A stretch of DNA of 64,000 bases from assembly GCA_023376005.1 (NCBI GenBank), contig CM042143.1, positions 82,992,564 through 83,056,563 of the forward strand, written 5' to 3'. Positions 42,196 to 53,991 of this stretch are shown in pieces. The first letter of the stretch is position 1, and each line of letters opens with the position of its first letter. The stretch comes from Doryteuthis pealeii (Eukaryota; Mollusca; Cephalopoda; Myopsida; Loliginidae). The notes under the pieces are model-generated. The model had not been told where the DNA came from. It did no database searches and saw nothing but the letters and a program-made list of their open reading frames with translations. Made by a program: the position numbers and the translations under genes.

Positions 42196-42492
42196 TATAT
42201 AAATTCTTCTTTACATTTATGAAAAAATCTTTTTTTTAAATCCCCCTTATTTATTGAATGACCTTTTGTATATAAATTCTTTTTATATACATATATGGAA
42301 AAAAATTCTGAAAAAATTTTTTATTTTGTTTCTTTTTTTTTTCTTTTTTTTCAAATGACCCTTATTCATTGAATGACCCTTGTATATAAATTCTTTTTAT
42401 TTACATTTATGGAAAAAAAAATTATTTTGCTTTTTTTAAAAAAATGCCCCTTATTCATTGAATGACCCTCGTATATAAATTCTTCTTATCTC
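42170..42492. repeat. Tandem copies of the mariner 3' end
   Basis: ATT(C/T)ATTGAATGACC occurs at about 42177, 42250, 42363 and 42449. Each is followed by 'gtatataaattctt' and a T/A-rich spacer. Only the first belongs to the element; three more ends lie outside it, spaced about 75-110 bp. Confidence 0.75.
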
Positions 42493-42920
42493 TTCTGACC
42501 AAATCTTGGAAGTCTGATGGGAGATTTATGCGCAGTTTTTGAACACAGACTTGTTTTTGTGTTGATATTCTCAAAACAGCCGCAACCTATTTCAGGTTGA
42601 ATTGAACTTTTGTCTGAATTTTGCAGTCTTTGCCTCTCAGACAGTTTAATAGAAAGGACAGGTGTATCTTGGATCGAGAAATAAGACTTCCTCTTCTTCC
42701 ATTATATATCTATATAAATGTATTATATGTTTCCAAACTGATAAATCAGATGTGCATACATATTCGCATACAAGACATACACACATTCACTTGCACAAAT
42801 GCATGTAAAACTGCAAGTGAATAAAAATATGAAAGAACACACACAAATGCACATGTATATATTTCCATATATCAAATCCTATTTATTACAGTCCATTGCA
42901 GGACTCGGGTATATAAGACA
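42493..42920. other. Unclassified sequence
   Basis: The frame 42621-42824 has no domain. Nothing else recognised. Confidence 0.4.
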
Positions 42921-43377
42921 CTAGAAGCGGCTACCTGGCATTGCCTGGATAGAGGAGGGGGAGTTAGTCCCACAGATCCAGTATTATTAAATCACAAGTT
43001 GGATCCTCACAGGATGCCCCATTAAAATCCCTATGTAAAAAAAGACCTTGTGTTGATCTAGCCTGGTGAGGCATCAGGAAAAAAAAGAGCACAGACACTT
43101 TAAAAAATAAAAATTAATGTCTCCTATTTAAAATATTAAATGACCCCCACGCCCACCCCCCAAAAAATCCATGCTGTTACTATCAAAATTTTATTTTTTA
43201 ATTATTTTCAAGAATATAAATCAAATCTTCATTATTTTTGCACAAAAAGCAAGCTCTGGTGATAGTGAATGTGTATACATATTTACTTTGTTGTTAATTG
43301 TTTTATTTTCATTGTTTCCTTCGGACATACATACATACATATACATCAACTGCCCTTTATATATGTATAAATATAGA
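42921..43377 (-). mobile_element. Helitron-like family E, complete
   Basis: Minus strand: A|TCTATATTTATACATAT, GGGCAGTTGATG, and at the 3' end CTATCCAGGCAATGCCAGGTAG, CCGCTT, CTAG (42921-42924), host T. 457 bp. Overlaps the left arm of the large palindrome. Confidence 0.6.
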
Positions 43378-45426
43378 TAGGGAGTAATTATCCTACCCTA
43401 TAGGGTCATATTAACAAGGTCGATTCCAAACAAGTTACTGACAATAAATTTATTAAATAAAAAATAGATAAAAATTAATATTAGTCTATTTCACCAATTA
43501 CTAATTGAGACTAATTTTTACATCAATTTTGGATGTTAATTGTTTTTATTTTCATTGTTTTCCTTCGGACATACATACATACATACATACATACATACAC
43601 ATCAACTGCCCTTTATATATGTATAAATATAGATGGGGAGTAATTATCCTACCCTATAGGGTCATATTAACAAGGTCGATTCCAAACAGTTACTGACAAT
43701 AAATTTATTAAATAAAAAATAGATAAAAATTAATATTAGTCTATTTCACCAATTACTAATTGAGACTAATTTTTACATCAATTTTGGATGTCATTCAAGC
43801 TGAATCATTGAGAACAACTTACGGCAAAAGTAACTGTTATAATTTGTGTTGCCATTTTAGGTGTTTCCAGTTACACTGTTGTATTGAGTGCAGTTTCAGT
43901 GGATATTCCTTGTGGCATGAAGTTGGATGTGTCGGATTACTTCTTGTCTGTTGATCCTGTAGTATTCCTTGAAGTAGAAAGATTGCAGTATCAGTTTACT
44001 CCTTGTATGTTGGTCCTTCTGGGAGGAAATCAATTAGTTAACTGATTTTAGGATAATTTATCAATGACCTTAAATACATATGAAAATGCACATCCACAAA
44101 TTTTTCTATCCATTGTATTTCTCCATATCTATTTTCAAGAAACAATCATTTGGACAAATTTTATGTGAAGATTAGTTTTGTACAATACATTCACACATGT
44201 AAAATCATATCAGTAATGACAGTGAGGGTTTACCACTCTTTAGTTGATTCACAAACATGTTTACTATAGATCCTTTGGTTTCTGATTGGAGATCTGTAAA
44301 AGTGAAGAAAATAAAATAGAGGAAGAGAGAACAACAAGACCATCAATTGGAAAGTTAACCTGATTGTCGGGTGCTTTTTTTTTTCCTTAATTTTTATTTT
44401 TTCATTTTACGAGATTCCAATCAGAAAACCAAGGATCTATAGTAAAACATGTTTTGAATCAACTAAGATTGTGGTAAACCTCAGCGTCATTACTGATATG
44501 ATTTTAGCATGTGTGAAAGTATGATACAAACACTAATCTTCACATAAAATTTGTCCAAATGTGTTTCCTGTGAAAATCGATTATGGGAAATACAGATGAT
44601 AGAAAAATTTGTGATGTGCATTTTCATAATGTATTTAAGGTCATTGATAAAATTATCCTAAATCAGTTAACTAATTGATTTCCCTCCCAGAAGGACCAAC
44701 AATACAAGGAGTAAACTGATACTGCAATTTTCTACTTCAAGGAATATACGACAACAGACAAGAAGTAATTCAGAAACATCCAACTTCATGCACTAAGGAA
44801 TACCACTGAACTGATCCAATAAACAGTGTACGGAACACCTAAAATGGACAACACACAATTATAACGATTACTTTTGCCGTAGTTCGTTTTCCTTGAATGA
44901 TTCAGCTGAATGACATCCAATTGATTAAAAATAGTCCATTAGAATTTGGTGAAATAGACTATAGTTAATTTTTATCTATTTTTATTTAATAAATTTGATT
45001 GTCAGTAACTTGTTTGGAATCGACTTGTTAATAGTGACCCTATGAGGGTAGGATAATACTCTCCCATCTATATTTATACATATACTAGAAGGCGTTATGT
45101 GTAGTTGTAGTATGGTATGTATGTATGTCCGAAGGAAACAATGAAAATAACACAATACATCCAAAATTGATGTAAATTAGTCTCAATTAGTAATCTGGTG
45201 AAATAGACTAAATTAATTGTTTATCTATTTTATTTAAAATAAATTTATTGTCATAACTTGGTTTGGAATCGACCTTGTTAATATGACGCCTATAGGTAGG
45301 AAATTACTCCCTATCTATATTATACAAATATATAGGGCAGTTGATGTATATGTATTATGTATGTCCGAAGGAAACAATGAAAATAAAACAATAACAACAA
45401 AGTAATATGTCTATCACATTCATTTT
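43262..45426. repeat. Large palindrome, about 1-kb arms, next to the assembly gap
   Basis: Arm 1 (43262-44295) and arm 2 (44409-45426) are inverted copies around a spacer of about 113 bp. Arm 1 is clean and has an internal direct duplication of about 250 bp (43298-43545 and 43546-43790). Arm 2 repeats all of it backwards but with many single-base indels and substitutions, then stops at the N run. No recognisable gene. Confidence 0.8.
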
Positions 45427-45526
45427 NNNNNNNNNNNNNNNNNNNNNNNNNNNNNNNNNNNNNNNNNNNNNNNNNNNNNNNNNNNNNNNNNNNNNNNNNN
45501 NNNNNNNNNNNNNNNNNNNNNNNNNN
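45427..45526. other. Assembly gap, 100 N
   Basis: Exactly 100 N, probably a placeholder of unknown true length. Confidence 1.
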
Positions 45527-45535
45527 AAAAAAGAA

Positions 45536-45725
45536 GAGAGATTCTGGTTCCAATACCAGCCCTCACCAACTCAGCACATAAGTATCACAGCTTGGATCTT
45601 TGTAGTAAAGTGGGGAGCTGATGGTAGGTGTGATGTTCCACCTGAGACGGAAAAGCAATCTCCCTGGTCTAGCCCTAGGGAAAAAGAGATAGACTCCCCC
45701 GTCTGGCTGATACTAATAATAGACC
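45536..45725 (+). mobile_element. SINE family C, 5'-truncated at the gap
   Basis: Begins inside the B-box region (GGTTCCAATACCAGCCC), then 'actcagcacataagtat', 'gtgatgttccacctgagac', 'tagactcccccgtctgg'. The tRNA-like head would lie in the gap. Confidence 0.65.
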
Positions 45726-45909
45726 TCTCAATAACAACCAAGAATTCACAAAAACAATAGTATACAAAAAGAAAGGATATATCTGGGACACAATCTCAGA
45801 CAATTTTTGAGACCAGTTCTTTCATTACCAGATTTTGTCTTGGCTGTGTTTCCATTAAACTTTGTATAGTCACAGGGGGCTGTTTATTTCTTCCTAGGCT
45901 CGTGAGTTC

Positions 45910-45979
<70 letters not shown>

Positions 45980-46500
45980 GGTCAAACTAACTATTCTATC
46001 GTAAGTCATGTTCAGTACTACTATCCCAAACCCATATGGGGAACTGGGAGCCATGTCTGACTCCCACCAGCCGGAAAAAAAAAGACTGATTTTCTTCTGT
46101 TTTTCGTCCTGGGGTTGGGAGAGTCACATACGGTTCTGGCCAAAACACGGAACTTCTGTTTTTATTTTTAAATCTTGTTCCGGGGTCATACTTTGGTCAT
46201 TGCTGGCACCCCATTGTGTGTTTACTCTTCCAAACTTTAATCTTTGTTCTTATTTCTTTTTCTTCTCTTTCTCCAGAAATCCGATTACCGTTTTAATTTT
46301 TAATTCCCGAATTCCCCGTAGACCATAATAATTACGCTACAATATTCTCTATCTTTCTATTGTTGTGCAGATCAATTGGTTTTGCTGTTATCACTTTGTT
46401 AGCATGTTATTGTATACCACATTATTTTCAAACTCAGTTTAATGTTAAACTTTTCAGATTATTCAAAGAAAAACCATAATAATCCACTATTAAACTTTCT
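45726..46500. other. Unclassified sequence with (GA)n
   Basis: (GA)n at 45916-45976. The 106-codon frame at 46008-46328 is in a less AT-rich patch but is pyrimidine-skewed, shows no domain and no splice or promoter context, so I do not call it a gene. Confidence 0.4.
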
Positions 46501-46502
46501 CT

Positions 46503-46823
46503 TGTGAGGATTTATAAATAAATAAATAATAAATAAAACAAAATTAAATTATATAAAATTTAAAAAAAAAAAAAGACACAAAAGGTAACAATATCCTAGG
46601 AGGCCTCAGACAGAAAGAGCCCTCTGGGCATGTGCTGACAAAAGGCCTCTTCCTAGTGCCAAAAAGGAATCTCTTCCTTTTATACAGAGAATGTTGCTGG
46701 AGACACATGCTATTAACTTGCTTGGGAAGAAAGTTCCCCTCCCAAAAATAACTGTGCCTAGAAATAAAGTTTAAACCTTAAAGGTATTCTCTATCTTTTA
46801 TCCCTTCCTTAATCCCTTTCAGC
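46503..46823 (+). mobile_element. LTR-like family H, copy 3, left part
   Basis: TGTGAGGATTTATAAATAAA, 'aacaatatcctaggaggcc', 'ttcctagtgccaaaaagg', 'tagaaataaagtttaaacc' and 'ccctttcagcctg'. Interrupted here by family B; the sequence resumes at about 47404. Confidence 0.4.
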
Positions 46824-47403
46824 CTGTCCTATCAGCTGGGGCTTTAGAATACACTGACTGCACCTCTGCACAGGGAACCCCCCCCCCAGTGGGGCCATCT
46901 ATTGGCTGTGGGTGGCAACACATGATGCTTAAGGATAGAACCCTGCTGGCTGAGCAATCCATCACATACAACATTCCACTTTGGCCCTATTTAGGCTAGA
47001 GGCCCTCTGATCAATCGGCTGGTAACATCAAACCTAGCACCCATGTGATTGTCCCAAACGTATTGTCCTTATAGCAAACCTCAACCCTTTATATCATATA
47101 TGTGCTAGAAGGTGGTGGCTGAGAGTCCTAATGTCCTGGGTATGTTGTTAAACTCTATCTGATGGTGAAGTTCCAATTCTGGAGCTCTAGGGAATGTGGA
47201 GTACCCCTTCATCACCATTACTCCAGGTAGTAGTACCTGTTAGGGTCCCATCTATGAGTTAAATAGAAAAAAATTAGTTTAAAAAAATGTGTTTAAAAAG
47301 AAATTGAGTACCCATCAAGAATGAATAAACCAAAATGTCTTTGGCATAAGATAACCCAACAAGGGTTGACATGCCGTAAAATCCAACCAACCAACCAAAC
47401 TTT
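46824..47403 (+). mobile_element. SINE-like family B, nested in family H
   Basis: CCTATCAGCTGGGGCTTTAG head through 'ggtagtagtacctgttaggg' to 'ttgacatgccgtaaaatcca'. On both sides family H sequence continues in the order seen at 21.1 kb, so B inserted later. Confidence 0.7.
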
Positions 47404-47580
47404 TCAGCTTATCAACCAACAGAAGGAAAACCCACGTTTATTGGGGGGGGGGGGGTTAAGAAAAAAATTAGCAACAAGCACCAAATAACCAAAAAGCTTA
47501 AACCTTCATAAAACCCCACCTAGCCCCATACTCTTACATTAACAACACGTTTAAACCATAATAAAGAATCCCCATAAGTA
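47404..47580 (+). mobile_element. LTR-like family H, copy 3, right part
   Basis: 'cagaaggaaaacccac', a G-run at 47442-47455, 'caacaagcaccaaataacc' and 'cataaaaccccacctagcccc', as after the other H copies. Confidence 0.35.
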
Positions 47581-47931
47581 TTTTAATCACTCCATCCCCC
47601 TCAGAATTTGTTGTGTTAATATTTATGAAATTATTCAAATGAATGAAAGTTTTGATGGATGTGTTTACTAAATTTGACCTTTTGAAATGACACGTTAGAA
47701 AAACATTCAATAAAAATGGAATAATTAAAGAAACCTCTTTTTTGATGAGTAAACAAAATTCTTCAGAATTGAAGCAAATCAGAAAAAAAAATATTTCTTT
47801 CATATTTTTCATTTCAATTTCATTTATGATGAGTCATTCAAAGGCCAAAGCAAAATCAGTATCAATAGGACTTCTTTTTTTTTTTCAATTTTCAATGGAG
47901 TTACAAGAATGCAAAAATAATAAAAATAATA
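47581..47931. other. Unclassified sequence
   Basis: The frames 47534-47812 (-) and 47742-48041 (+) have no domain. Confidence 0.4.
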
Positions 47932-48685
47932 ATAGATTAATACTCTTTTTCCTTAATCTTATGACTGTTATCATCTTGCAACACCCTCTGTTAAAAATGA
48001 GATCAAATTATCCAAATGAAATACAAAAATGTAAATCCTGATTATCTGGTGTTGCTTATCAGCCAAATTCTTATTTCTTATGAGCGTTGTCATCTCAGCT
48101 AAATAATGGACCATTCCGTTTTTATCATAAACGAGGAAAGAGAAGAAAAAGTAAATGCTACACAGAAAAAGATATAATTAAAAAAAAAAGAAAGAGAATA
48201 AGGGAAAGATAGAGAGAGGGGGTGAGCGCGCAGAAGTGATAATGCTAATCTGTTTCAATTGAACATAATGAAAAGATGAAAAGGAAGAAAAAAAATGAGT
48301 GAGAGAGAGAGTTAAATCAAGATTATTATACTTTTTAGGGCCGGGTTAGCTCAGTCGGTAGTGTGTTCGGCTAGAAACCACAAGGTTCCTAGTTTGATAC
48401 CGGCCCTCGCCAACTCAGCATATGAGTAGCACAGGGATCTGTGTGGTAAAGTAAAGAGCTGATGGTAGGTGTGGCGCTCCACCTCAGATGCAAAAAACAA
48501 TCTCCTTAGTCTAGCACTAGTGAAAAGGGGATAGACCCCCTCGCTGATTGGGTGATACCGACTTTAGGACACCCAACGACTTTACTTTTACATATTGAAC
48601 TATTTAGCAATAGCTCTTAAGTAAACATATCAAATGTTGCAATAATTAAATTATCATACTGTTGTATATCCACAGGTTCTGCTAG
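47932..48685 (+). mobile_element. Helitron-like family G interrupted by SINE C
   Basis: From about TAGATTAATACTC to hairpin TGTTGTATATCCACA, GGTTCTG, CTAG (48682-48685), host T. Without the SINE it is about 500 bp, as in the other copies. Confidence 0.6.
48338..48582 (+). mobile_element. tRNA-derived SINE, family C, with target duplication
   Basis: Complete: GGGCCGGGTTAGCTCAGTCG head, B-box, body, and end 'ccaacgactt'. TACTTTTTA before and TACTTTTA after are a target duplication that also occurs once, uninterrupted, in other G copies. 245 bp. The clearest evidence here of LINE-driven SINE insertion. Confidence 0.8.
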
Positions 48686-49126
48686 TAATAATAAATTGTG
48701 ATTTTTTTTTAGCTGATCCTAATTGAAACTGAAAAGCTGTGAAATGTATTTAATTTCTGCTGTTTATTGATTTTCCTTTTTCTCTTTTTACTTGGATAGA
48801 AATGAACGATTTAAAGCATTTTACCACTTAATGTGTGTATAGAAGTTAGTGGTTCAGTTAAGAGAAAAGACATTCTAAACTTTATTTTATTCCCATTCAC
48901 CCACCCCCCAAGAAAAAAGAAAGAAAGAAGGAAGCTAAATTGGAAGCTTTCAATGGTAACAGGTGAATTTTATAGTTAAAAGCTCAATAATCTATTGTAA
49001 AAATAAAATGTAGAATATTTAATGACTTATAAAACCCTTTTTTGACCCCCTAAATTGAAGTAAAAAATATCAGTGTTTGACCAGAATAGCCCATGAATAA
49101 AGTTGTTAATTTTACTGTAATGTACA
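48686..49126. other. Unclassified sequence
   Basis: Nothing recognised. Confidence 0.4.

Positions 49127-49482
<356 letters not shown>

Positions 49483-49526
<44 letters not shown>
49483..49526. repeat. (TA)n microsatellite
   Basis: TA run continuing after the SINE. Confidence 0.95.
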
Positions 49527-49527
<1 letters not shown>

Positions 49528-49831
49528 TGGGCCCATTTATTGAGTTACCAGCTGAAATAAATTTGTAATAGCCAAATGACAGTTTTCTGAGATTTTCTTT
49601 GTTATTGAAAGTGTAAATATTGCTCTGTATATATAATTAATTTCTTAATTATCTTATGTTGAGCTCTCTTAGGGGTTTGAAATAATCCTTGTATAAATCT
49701 ATGGGTATGCATTGTGGAAATACACAAGATATAGATGATCCCAAATAGAATCATCCCAAACTTGCCTGTCTATTGGCTACTTTTATCTTATATATATAAT
49801 ATATATATATATATAATATATATATATATAA
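49527..49831. other. Unclassified sequence
   Basis: Nothing recognised. Confidence 0.4.
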
Positions 49832-49833
49832 TA

Positions 49834-50189
49834 CAGGGTGATTATAAAGTAACTTCCTTCCCTATTTTAAAAATCTTATAATTTATTTCTGAATCATTAT
49901 TTTTACAAAAAATGAATATGAGAACACACAAATGATGTTTATTTTAAAATTCTATGTGGGCACCAGCATTTGCTTCCAGACTCTCAAGCCATTTGGATTA
50001 AAAGTAAATTAGAGTTAAACATCTAGACATCCTTATAGGGCTTCAAATTTTGAAACAAAATAATCAATCTGAAAAGAAAAACAACAGATTTAATAGCCAT
50101 ATATTATGGAACATTGAATTGAGAAAAATGTAACTGTATATGAAAAATTATAAATAGTTTAAAATAAGGAATTACTTTTCAATCACCTG
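49834..50189 (-). mobile_element. Internally deleted Tc1/mariner-type element
   Basis: TIRs CAGGGTGATTATAAAGTAAC (left) and the complement of CAGGTGATTGAAAAGTAATT (right), flanked by TA. 356 bp. The minus strand near 49960-49985 reads LEANAGAHIE, like the end of a transposase. No catalytic residues. Confidence 0.65.
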
Positions 50190-50191
50190 TA

Positions 50192-50290
50192 TATTAAGGA
50201 ACACACATTAAAGAATTGAGAAAAATGTAACTACATATTAAAAAAAATGATATATAGTTTAAAATAGAGAGTTACTTTTCAATCCCCTTG
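50192..50290. repeat. Extra copy of the preceding element's 3' end
   Basis: 'aaagaattgagaaaaatgta', 'actacatat' and GAGAGTTACTTTTCAATCCC repeat the right end of 49834-50189 at a spacing of about 101 bp. Confidence 0.7.
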
Positions 50291-50452
50291 TATAAGATTA
50301 AATCTAAATAGAGGATTATTCTTCCATGCCTTGGTTATTTCTTTTTTACCTCAAATAACCAAATGTTTTTTCATTTATTGTCCAAGACAAAAGAATGACA
50401 TAGATAGAATAGGAACAGAACAGAAAGACGAAAAGAGTTGGATAAAAAAATT
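50291..50452. other. Unclassified sequence
   Basis: Possibly upstream LINE sequence; nothing readable. Confidence 0.3.
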
Positions 50453-51005
50453 AACCTCCTAGAAACTGTACAGAGACGTGCAACCAAATGAATACCCTCC
50501 ATCAGGCATCCACCATATTCTGAACGTCTTGCTGCCCTGGGAATGGATTCATTGAAACTCTGGTATCTGGCAACTGACCTGGTAAAAGCTCATAAGGTCA
50601 TTAATCCTCTTAACAGTAACATTGAGCACCTTTTTGATTTCCATGTTTCTAACACATGTGGACATGCCTACAAAGTCAGAAAACAGCATAGCTCACATGA
50701 CTTTCGGAAAAATTTTTTCACGCCCAGAGTTGCCGAGGCATGGAATAAGCTGCCTGCATCTGTTGTGGGCTGCCGAAACACTGTATCTTTCAAAGCCGCC
50801 ATGCTTCCTGTAATCCACCAACACTATACCTGATACCCCCATCCACACACATATGCATGCACGTGCACACATACATGTATATTATTACTGTACGCTGTTC
50901 ATGTTCCTAACACTAATACATTATTCTGTGTACTAGACATGAGACTTTGATGAGTTGTGGTACACCTGAGCACTGTACACAATAAATTTCATTATTATTA
51001 AAAAA
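50453..51005 (+). pseudogene. LINE 3' end (RT C-terminal domain plus 3' UTR), jockey/CR1-like
   Basis: Frame from 50453: LLETVQRRATK, stop at 50489, then IPSIRHPPYSERLAALGM, LWYLATDLVKAHKV, HSSHDFRKNFFTPRVAEAWN, KLPASVVG and CRNTVSFKAAM, ending at 50833. The pattern VQRR.T..I....PY.ERL..LG..SL..R...DL...YK and FF..RV...WN.LP is the conserved segment after the RT domain of jockey/CR1-like LINEs. The RT core is missing (5' truncation, typical of LINEs). A 3' UTR of about 160 bp with AATAAA and an A-run (50999-51013) follows. One stop only, so it is fairly young. Confidence 0.75.
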
Positions 51006-51100
51006 AAAAAAAAGAAAAGAAGAGGAATTGAAACCACTCTGATTTTATTTGACGAAACAATAGGGAGACATAAATAAACAGGTCATCGCTCGTACAGTCC

Positions 51101-51215
51101 TGGTTGGTTGCTTGGTTGGATTTTATGGCATGTGAACCCTTGTTGGGTTATTTTATGCTGAAGACATTTAGTTTTATTCATTCTTGATGGGTACTCAGTT
51201 TTTTTTAAAACTCAA
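51101..51215 (-). mobile_element. SINE-like family B, 3' tail only
   Basis: GGTTGGTTGCTTGGTTGGAT, 'aacccttgttgggttatttt' and 'cttgatgggtactcag'. Joined directly to duplicated block X. Confidence 0.6.
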
Positions 51216-53555
51216 TTTTTTTATTTAAACCATGATGGGCTCCTTACATACAGCCCTGGTTACAATGATAGGCACCAATAATTTTACGGAGTGGGGGTTT
51301 GAAGGACTTTGTCCAGAAAATTTTCTGAGTTACCCTAGGTCTTAATTTTCATGAGGGGTGGGAGTAAAATTCATTGATTTATATAAGTTTTTGCATCTTT
51401 TTTTCAAATTATTTTTAATAAAAAATTGAATACTTATTAAAGGATATTAGGATTAGCCCCCCTAAATCCTTCCTCTGTCTCAATTGCACTTAAAATTGAA
51501 TCTTTAAAGAAATTAAATCAATTTTTATTTTTATTTTAAAAAGTGTTCTCCAAATTTAAATCATTATTTGAAAAACGAGACCACCTCCTCCTCCTTCCTT
51601 GAAGAAAATCTACCCTGAATTGAATTGAAAAATGAAAAATGAATTAAACCAAAACATTTTTTCAGTTTAGAAAGTTTTTATTGTGTTTTCGTGAATTAAT
51701 GGTATGATGAAAAGAGACTATATTATTCTGTTCCCCTAAGTTTAAGCTGAAAAATTAAATTTTCAAAGATATATTTTTATTTCAATTTTTGATTTGAATT
51801 TTATAAGTTGTATTTAAAATTCTTTGTTGAATTTTTCAAAGATTGAGGCTTTAAGAATATTTCTACTAAGTTGAAAAAATATTCAAAAAATTCTTTCATT
51901 TAATGAATAACTTCTGAAAATGTAATCAAAATATGATGTGATAATTAGCTGATTTTAATAGTTTTAAAAATCCAAATATCTTTGCAACAAGATTTTTTCC
52001 TATTCTACTTGAGCCATTTTCCATCCATAAGATAAGACAGCCTATTTAAGTATAACACCTAAGAAACACCTATGCAACTTTTGGTTTTATAGGTGTTTCT
52101 TGTTGATCCCAGGAACTTTTTTGAAGAAGGCCAGAGGGCACATTGGCCAAAATGTTGTGTATATAATGATAAAGATGAGGATAACAGAAGCACCCTTGTT
52201 TGAACTTGACTCTCAGAGTCCATTTCCTGAATGACCCCATTTTACATGTCAACCCTTGTTGGGTTATTTTATGCCAAAGACCTTTTTACTTTTTATTCAT
52301 GCTTGATAGGCATTAAAAAAAATTTTTAAACTCAATTTTTTTATTTAAACCATGATGGGCTCCTTACATACAGCCCTGGTTACAATGATAGGCACCAATA
52401 ATTTTACGGAGTGGGGGTTTGAAGGACTTTGTCCAGAAAATTTTCTGAGTTACCCTAGGTCTTAATTTTCATGAGGGGTGGGAGTAAAATTCATTGATTT
52501 ATATAAGTTTTTGCATCTTTTATTCAAATTATTTTTAATAAAAAATTGAATACTTATTAAAGGATATTAGGATTAGCCCCCCTAAATCCTTCCCCTGTCT
52601 CAATTGCACTTAAAATTGAATCTTTAAAGAAATTAAATCAATTTTTATTTTTATTTTAAAAAGTGTTCTCCAAATTTAAATCATTATTTGAAAAACGAGA
52701 CCACCTCCTCCTCCTTCCTTGAAGAAAATCTACCCTGAATTGAATTGAAAAATGAATTAAACCAAAACATTTTTTCAGTTTAGAAAGTTTTTATTGTGTT
52801 TTCGTGAATTAATGGTATGATGAAAAGAGACTATATTATTCTGTTCCCCTAAGTTTAAGCTGAAAAATTAAATTTTCAAAGATATATTTTTATTTCAATT
52901 TTTGATTTGAATTTTATAAGTTGTATTTAAAATTCTTTGTTGAATTTTTCAAAGATTGAGGCTTTAAGAATATTTCTACTAAGTTGAAAAAATATTCAAA
53001 AAATTCTTTCATTTAATGAATAACTTCTGAAAATGTAATCAAAATATGATGTGATAATTAGCTGATTTTAATAGTTTTAAAAATCCAAATATCTTTGCAA
53101 CAAGATTTTTTCCTATTCTACTTGAGCCATTTTTCCATCCATAAGATGCAAGGAACAAGACAGCCTATTTTAAGTATAACACCTAAGAAACACCTATGCA
53201 ACTTTTGGTTTTATAGGTGTTTCTTGTTGATCCCAGGAACTTTTTTGAAGAAGGCCAGAGGGCACATTGGCCAAAATTTGTGTATATAATGATAAAGATG
53301 AGGATAACAGCCCCAAAAATCAAAATAATACAAGCACCCTTGTCCAAAAATTGAACTTGACTCTCAGAGTCCATTTCCTATAATGATAACTATTTTCCTA
53401 TAAATGACCCCTGTAGAGTAAGTGGGTGGGTGGTGGGGTTGTTGGTTGGTTGGATTTTACATGTCAACCCTTGTTGGGTTATTTTATGCCAAAGACCTTT
53501 TTACTTTTTATTCATGCTTGATAGGCATTAAAAAAAATTTTTAAACTCAATTTTT
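51211..53555. repeat. Tandem duplication, period 1120 bp (block X)
   Basis: Copy 1 runs 51211-52330 and copy 2 52331-53555. They share about 1 kb with only scattered differences (CTTCCTCTG/CTTCCCCTG; an extra GCAAGGAACAA in copy 2; a further insert near 53380-53440 in copy 2). Each X copy lies between family B tails in the same orientation (51101, 52245, 53441). Content is AT-rich and non-coding. Near the end of each copy, TGAAGAAGGCCAGAGGGCAC and TTGGCCAAAA form a hammerhead-like but degenerate string. Confidence 0.85.
52245..52332 (-). mobile_element. SINE-like family B, 3' tail only
   Basis: 'tcaacccttgttgggttatt', 'tgccaaagacc', 'cttgataggcatt'. Sits at the junction of the two X copies. 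Confidence 0.6.
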
Positions 53556-53735
53556 AAAAAACCCATTTTTTATCTATTTAACCCATAGATGGGATTCTAA
53601 CAAGTACAACAACTCCAGGTCAGAGTGGATATGGGAGTAATGATGATGAAGGGGTACTCCACACTCCCCAGAGCTCCAAAATTGGAACTTCACCACTAGA
53701 TGCAGTTTAACGTCATACACAGGGCACTAGGGGTA
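53441..53735 (-). mobile_element. SINE-like family B, 3' half
   Basis: Same tail as at 52245, continuing into 'atttaacccatagatgggat', 'gtcagagtggatatgggagta' and 'gatgcagtttaacgtcat'. Confidence 0.65.
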
Positions 53736-53991
53736 GGGATGGGGGGTTTAACACCAATTAAAATTACACACGTCTACTTTTAGAACCTGATAGCGCAATC
53801 ACAAAAACAATCTTAAAATAATCAGTACAAGTTTTTTTTAAAGATTTCTTTTAAGTATCCATTACTAAAATTTTGATTAAGTTATTGACTTAATGTTTTA
53901 AACTTGAGATTTTATGCAGACATATCAAAAAATGTATTGAGTGTGGCCTTGTTAGTAGATAATAAAGTTCAATGTTCCCAATCTGTGGTAA
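53736..53991. other. Unclassified sequence
   Basis: Nothing recognised. Confidence 0.4.

Noticed and set aside
45407..45760. 117-codon frame across the N run
   Set aside because: Continuity is created by the gap; the readable part is SINE C.
46008..46328. 106-codon frame, possible exon
   Set aside because: Pyrimidine-skewed, F/S-rich, no domain, no support from codon use or splice context.
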